Below, piece after piece: positions 6,398 through 10,242 of a stretch of 10,242 nt of DNA (positions within the stretch are counted from its first letter, which is position 1; every line of letters begins with the position of its first letter). Under the pieces are notes generated by a model. The model searched no databases, was not told the DNA's origin, and saw only the letters and a list, made by a program, of their open reading frames with translations. Made by a program: the position numbers and the translations under genes. This DNA is from Gammaproteobacteria bacterium. GTDB lineage: Bacteria > Pseudomonadota > Gammaproteobacteria > SZUA-152. Where the stretch lies: contig JAUVNZ010000036.1 in NCBI GenBank assembly GCA_030599435.1, positions 1 to 10,242 on the forward strand, given 5' to 3'.

Positions 6398-7666
6398 TTA
6401 CTGAACAGTTTTATCAATAATAATTTCTACGCCTGTGGCATCACCAATATTTACCGGGCCAAACGAGCCATGTAAATCACCACTTTGCGGCATAGCATTT
6501 CCACTTTTCGAAATACGTGCACCGATAATAATTTCCTGAAAATTTGAAAGCTTCGTCGCCGGACTCATGGCCATAGAATCATTTAAGGCAAACGTCAGGG
6601 GTAAATCTTTCACTTTCTTCTTAATAATTGCTAATGGCATACGCGACCCAGTTGCTGCTCGTGCAAATACAAACAAGGTGTCATCAATAGAGGCATTTAA
6701 TGCGAGCGCATCATCCAGTGTAACCACACCCGCCACCTGAACTCCACCAGCTTCAGCTGTAGTAGCAGAAATATTAGTAGCAACTATTTCTGTATCGATA
6801 GGCAAGCCCAGTTTTTGTTGCATTTCACCAATATTTTTTTGCATCTGTATATAGTTTTCTGAACCCTTAGGAAAAACTTGCAACAAACGTTTCCAGTACT
6901 CCAGTGTAGTAGGAAAATCCTGTGCCTGATAAGAAGCCGTACCCGCGAGCCACAAAGCCTTTTGATTAAAAGGCTGAATCGTTAGCGCTTTTTTCACCAA
7001 TTCATAAGGACGGCCCGCCATATTTCTACCATTGGCCATCGCCAACGCATCAGCATAATCAGCCAATAGAACTGGGTTGGAATCCTGCAACATGGAAGAG
7101 GCTCGCTCAAAAACCTCACTCGCCTTACCGTACGATTTCATAAAGTAGTAGGATCGAGCCAACATCACCCAGTTATCAATATTTTCAGAATCTTTTTTCA
7201 GACTTTCCTTAAGCTTACTGACTTGCTCCTCCAGACTGCCGTCATGCCCCTCAGCCTGTACTTGCGGAGTCGCATCTTCTGGATTCAAACCCGCTTCACC
7301 TGAACCCAACAGGTTATAGAGGCTTATAGCCACAATAGGGATCAATACGGTGATCACCACGGCTGCCGAGCGACCAATAACACGGTCTACCTGCGACACA
7401 GATCCACCAGGCTCGGTATTGCTCTCCTGCAAAAAGCTACGTTCCAAATCATGTTTTGCCGTTTCAAATTGCTCCTGCGTCAAAATATTTACGGACAAAT
7501 CGCGTTCAAGCTCTGCCAGTTGATCTTTAAAGATGGTGACATTTAATTCATCACGATCAAAAGTATCTTCATCTGTAGCTGTTTTTCCCTTCTGAATTAG
7601 CGGCGGCAACAAAAATAATAAAGCCGCAGCAATCAACAATACGGCAACAACCCAAAACACCATCAT
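6398..7666 (-). CDS. ccmI: Cytochrome c biogenesis protein CcmI (CycH-like, TPR)
   Basis: CcmI binds the C-terminus of apocytochromes and presents them to the CcmF/CcmH heme ligation complex in the inner membrane. The 422-residue protein has the family layout. TM1 is at residues 4-21. A cytoplasmic loop carries the typical helix LNVTIFKDQLAELERDL and the region ending KHDLERSFL. TM2 is at 100-120, followed by a periplasmic TPR region at about 150-285 (for example NWVMLARSYYFMKSYGKASEVFERA) and a C-terminal periplasmic domain at about 300-422. The start overlaps the ccmH stop as ATGA, and AGGAAG lies seven bases upstream, so the two genes are translationally coupled. A second in-frame ATG follows immediately. 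It is separate from ccmH, unlike the fused form in E. coli. Nothing appears broken. Confidence 0.93.
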   Translation of the reverse strand: MMVFWVVAVLLIAAALLFLLPPLIQKGKTATDEDTFDRDELNVTIFKDQLAELERDLSVNILTQEQFETAKHDLERSFLQESNTEPGGSVSQVDRVIGRSAAVVITVLIPIVAISLYNLLGSGEAGLNPEDATPQVQAEGHDGSLEEQVSKLKESLKKDSENIDNWVMLARSYYFMKSYGKASEVFERASSMLQDSNPVLLADYADALAMANGRNMAGRPYELVKKALTIQPFNQKALWLAGTASYQAQDFPTTLEYWKRLLQVFPKGSENYIQMQKNIGEMQQKLGLPIDTEIVATNISATTAEAGGVQVAGVVTLDDALALNASIDDTLFVFARAATGSRMPLAIIKKKVKDLPLTFALNDSMAMSPATKLSNFQEIIIGARISKSGNAMPQSGDLHGSFGPVNIGDATGVEIIIDKTVQ

Positions 7667-8184
7667 GATTTATCTTCCTCGGCTTGCTCGGGAGAACTTG
7701 CCCCTACCGATTCGGACTCTAATAATGCTTTGAGACGCTGATTTTCTTCAGAAGACAGCTCCCCATCATCCTTCACTAGAGCCGTACGTTTGCGTAAATT
7801 AACCACCAATATGGTTAAACCAATCAGTAACAATAAAAAAGGCCCGACCCACAATAATATGGTAGTCGCTTTCACCGGTGGTCGATAAAGCACAAAGTCG
7901 CCATAACGCTTTACCATATAATCAACTATTTCTTCCTGACTTTGGCCAGTCTTCACCATCTCACGCACCTGGTTTTTCAGATCCACAGCCAACCCAGCAC
8001 TTGAATCCGCAATGGTTTGATTTTGACAAACCAGGCAACGCAGTTCGGATGAAATCTCGTTAACTATTTTTTCCATTTCTGGATCGACTGCCATCGGTGT
8101 TGCTTCTTTGGCAGAGCCCAGCGTTGTGAGCAACATCAAAATTAAAAACAGGGATGTGTTAAAAATTATTTTCAACTGACTCAT
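7663..8184 (-). CDS. ccmH: Cytochrome c maturation protein CcmH (thiol-disulfide, LRCLVCQNQ type)
   Basis: CcmH keeps apocytochrome CXXCH cysteines reduced for heme attachment and works with CcmF, CcmG and CcmI. A signal peptide is followed by the signature LRCLVCQNQ with the redox pair CLVC (residues 50-53 counted from this start), the helical domain, the conserved RYGDFVLYRPP, one membrane segment (about 109-129) and a short acidic cytoplasmic tail. I choose ATG 8184 because GGAGGG is six bases upstream and this ATG overlaps the ccmG stop as ATGA. A TTG at 8190 would extend the protein by two residues but touches the Shine-Dalgarno. The length of 173 residues fits the short CcmH form that has no fused TPR domain. 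Confidence 0.94.
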   Translation of the reverse strand: MSQLKIIFNTSLFLILMLLTTLGSAKEATPMAVDPEMEKIVNEISSELRCLVCQNQTIADSSAGLAVDLKNQVREMVKTGQSQEEIVDYMVKRYGDFVLYRPPVKATTILLWVGPFLLLLIGLTILVVNLRKRTALVKDDGELSSEENQRLKALLESESVGASSPEQAEEDKS

Positions 8185-8753
8185 ACGCAACCCTCCACTG
8201 TGTCACGAGTGACAATTTGTTGGGCTGTAGCCTGCTGTAATTTTTTCACTAGCGGTAATACACAATTATCCAATGCAGATGACGACACCGGACCTATAAC
8301 CTTGTGACGTATGACACCTTGTTTGTCGATCACAAAAGTTTCTGGTACACCGTAAACACCGTAATCAATACCCACTTTACCTTCGTAATCAATCAAACTG
8401 GCGGTATATGGGTTGCCTAGCTGCTTAAGCCAACGTTTACCATCACTCGGAACATCTTTGTAATTCAATCCATAAATCGGCACCAGATTTGCCCGTGACA
8501 ATTGCACTAACAATGGGTGTTCAGAACGACATGCCACACACCAGGATGCCCACACATTTAACAACCAAACTTTGCCGAGCATGTCTTGCGCAGCAAAATG
8601 GGTTTCTGGTTCATGCAGTTTTTGCAGACTAAACGCTGGAGCAGGTTTATTGATAAAAGGGGAAGGCACTTCGCGTGGTTTAAGATCCAGCCCTAAAAAT
8701 AAAAAAACCGAGATGCCCAAAAACAAAACCAAAGGCAAAATGTAACGCAACAT
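8181..8753 (-). CDS. ccmG: Thiol:disulfide interchange protein CcmG/DsbE
   Basis: CcmG is the membrane-tethered thioredoxin-like reductant of the System I pathway; it receives electrons from a DsbD/CcdA protein and passes them to apocytochrome or CcmH. The 190-residue protein has an N-terminal anchor (residues 3-22), a thioredoxin fold with the active site WCVAC (Cys72 and Cys75), the strand KVWLLNVWASW before it, and the cis-proline motif GVYGVPETF (Pro137). Length and order fit the family. The start lies two bases after the ccmF stop, and the stop overlaps the ccmH ATG. An extra Cys164 and Cys189 near the C-terminus are not part of the active site. No damage is seen. Confidence 0.95.
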   Translation of the reverse strand: MLRYILPLVLFLGISVFLFLGLDLKPREVPSPFINKPAPAFSLQKLHEPETHFAAQDMLGKVWLLNVWASWCVACRSEHPLLVQLSRANLVPIYGLNYKDVPSDGKRWLKQLGNPYTASLIDYEGKVGIDYGVYGVPETFVIDKQGVIRHKVIGPVSSSALDNCVLPLVKKLQQATAQQIVTRDTVEGCV

Positions 8754-8755
8754 CT

Positions 8756-10242
8756 TTATTGTTTCCCTTCTGTTGATTCGGCAGAGGCTAGTTGGCCTGT
8801 TACTGGCTCGTCGGTCGCTACTACTTTTTGCGCCTTACGCTTGCGCGAGACCAAACGATAACGACGGTCACTGACCGCAAATATGCCGCCAATCATCATC
8901 AACAACGGACCACCCCAGATCCAGTCCACAAACGGTTTGTAGTAAACACGCACGCTCCAGGCACCACGCCCAACCGGCTCACCCAGAGACACATATAAAT
9001 CACGGAACAAACCGGTATCAATGGCGGCTTCTGTCATTGGCATGGTCTGTACAAAATAAGTACGTTTCTCCGGGAACAATACTGTTTCGACATCGCCATC
9101 CACGGTCACCGTAATCTGCCCCCGATTTGCCTTGTAGTTAGGCCCCTGGATTTCAGTCACACCATCAAAGCGGAACATGTAATTACTCATGGTAATGGTA
9201 TCACCCACTTCCATGCGCACATCTTTTTCTACTTCGTAACTTTTCACCATGGTAACGCCAATAATGAAAACAGCCACACCAAGATGCGCAACATTCATAC
9301 CGATGTAAGATTTTGGCAACCCGGCGATTCGCGTCAGCACACCAGCATTGGAATTAGCTGCTGTTTTACCAAGACGTTCATTTACATTGACCACTATGCT
9401 GCTAGCAATCCAGAAGGCCAACGCAAAACCCAGGCTGGTCAACGCAAACCATTCACCCATAAGGAAGGGTGTAATTAGTGCCATCACCAGGCTCACTGCC
9501 GCCGCCCATTTCATACGACTGGCCATATCGGGAATGCTGGCTTTTTTCCAGCGCGCAATTGGCCCCAACCCCATGAGGAAAATCATTGGCGCCATGAGTG
9601 GCAGGAACACAGTGTCAAAATACGGTGGGCCTACGGAAATTTTACCCATGTCCAAAGCATCCAGTAATAGCGGGTAAAGAGTACCCAACAAGACGGCTCC
9701 GGCGGCAACCACCAGCATCACGTTGTTCACTAATAAAAAAGTTTCGCGTGAGACCAGGCTAAACTTGCCGCCCACACCCACTTTTGGCGCACGCCAGGCA
9801 AACAATGTCAGTGATCCACCGATTACCACCACCAGGAAAGCAAGAATGAAAACACCGCGTTCGGGATCGGTGGCAAAAGCGTGCACCGATGTCAGCACAC
9901 CTGAACGCACCAAAAAGGTTCCGAGCAAACTCAGGGAGAAAGCAAGGATCGCCAGTAACACAGTCCAGTTTTTAAAGCTGCCGCGTTTTTCGGTTACAGC
10001 TAGCGAATGCACTAACGCTGTTCCAACTAACCATGGCATAAACGAAGCATTTTCAACCGGATCCCAAAACCACCAACCACCCCATCCCAATTCGTAATAA
10101 GCCCACCAACTTCCCAACGCAATACCACCCGTCATAAATATCCACGCTACGGTAGTCCACGGTCGCGACCAGCGCGCCCAGGTAGCATCCATGTGACCAC
10201 CCAACAAAGCGGCAATAGCAAAAGCAAAAGCCACGGAGAAAC
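8756..10242 (-). CDS. ccmF: Heme lyase subunit CcmF (N-terminus outside window)
   Basis: CcmF is the inner-membrane heme handling protein that joins heme to apocytochrome c with CcmH/CcmI. The window holds the C-terminal 495 residues of an expected 640-670. The frame is open through the right edge (FSVAFAFAIAALLGG), so a GTG at 10234 is internal. The tryptophan-rich WWD heme-binding region is clear (WWAYYELGWGGWWFWDPVEN), followed by ASFMPWL. Two histidines, ALVHSLAV and SVHAFATDP, are 42 residues apart, the same spacing I recall for E. coli His261 and His303. A third in NVAHLGVAVF probably matches His491. Several membrane segments, a large periplasmic domain (VEKDVRMEVGDTI onward), a final membrane segment (GGPLLMMIGGIFAV) and a basic tail complete the fold. 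The stop is two bases before ccmG, so the four ccm genes form a tight operon. Confidence 0.96.
   Translation of the reverse strand, partial: FSVAFAFAIAALLGGHMDATWARWSRPWTTVAWIFMTGGIALGSWWAYYELGWGGWWFWDPVENASFMPWLVGTALVHSLAVTEKRGSFKNWTVLLAILAFSLSLLGTFLVRSGVLTSVHAFATDPERGVFILAFLVVVIGGSLTLFAWRAPKVGVGGKFSLVSRETFLLVNNVMLVVAAGAVLLGTLYPLLLDALDMGKISVGPPYFDTVFLPLMAPMIFLMGLGPIARWKKASIPDMASRMKWAAAVSLVMALITPFLMGEWFALTSLGFALAFWIASSIVVNVNERLGKTAANSNAGVLTRIAGLPKSYIGMNVAHLGVAVFIIGVTMVKSYEVEKDVRMEVGDTITMSNYMFRFDGVTEIQGPNYKANRGQITVTVDGDVETVLFPEKRTYFVQTMPMTEAAIDTGLFRDLYVSLGEPVGRGAWSVRVYYKPFVDWIWGGPLLMMIGGIFAVSDRRYRLVSRKRKAQKVVATDEPVTGQLASAESTEGKQ

Noticed and set aside
9723..10097. 124-residue plus-strand frame antisense to ccmF
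   Set aside because: It is wholly antisense to a strongly conserved ccmF region, with biased basic composition typical of a shadow frame.

Overview
The window looks like a piece of a gammaproteobacterial chromosome. The main reason is the ccmF-ccmG-ccmH-ccmI order with a separate ccmI, which is usual for System I cytochrome c maturation in that class. The signal peptides, lipoboxes and ATGA-type overlaps are ordinary Gram-negative features. The species cannot be named from this sequence. Almost every gene concerns c-type cytochromes or beta-propeller proteins of the cell envelope.

Layout: (1) Positions 1-748, minus strand: the N-terminal 249 residues of an exported diheme cytochrome made of two duplicated class I domains; it runs off the left edge. 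(2) Positions 749-993: a divergent intergenic region. (3) Positions 994-2918, plus strand: an exported pentaheme cytochrome overlapping a six-bladed NHL-repeat lipoprotein by 25 bases. (4) Positions 2919-3074: a convergent intergenic region with weak hairpins. (5) Positions 10242 down to 3075, minus strand: a long co-directional block. It reads ccmF (5' end outside the window), ccmG, ccmH, ccmI, a small monoheme cytochrome, two paralogous seven-bladed Reg_prop-type propellers (one a lipoprotein, one with an N-terminal membrane anchor), and a 117-residue remnant that joins one Kelch motif to a small C-terminal domain resembling an OB-fold.

How the genes fit together: CcmF/G/H/I attach heme to CXXCH motifs of exported apocytochromes, and three such apocytochromes (two, five and one hemes) lie in the same 10 kb. 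The pentaheme protein has exactly five non-motif histidines in its mature part, enough for bis-His ligation of all five hemes. Its partner is a surface-type NHL lipoprotein, a pairing also seen beside outer-membrane multiheme cytochromes of Geobacter such as OmcS. I infer a locus for periplasmic-to-surface electron transfer, with the propellers as scaffolds or assembly partners. That function is inference.

The most distinctive non-coding signal is a pair of homologous hairpins, one upstream of each Reg_prop gene. They differ by a compensatory base-pair change, and the one at 5951-5995 has a third arm that permits two mutually exclusive structures. I see no tRNA, rRNA, CRISPR array, insertion sequence or integrase.
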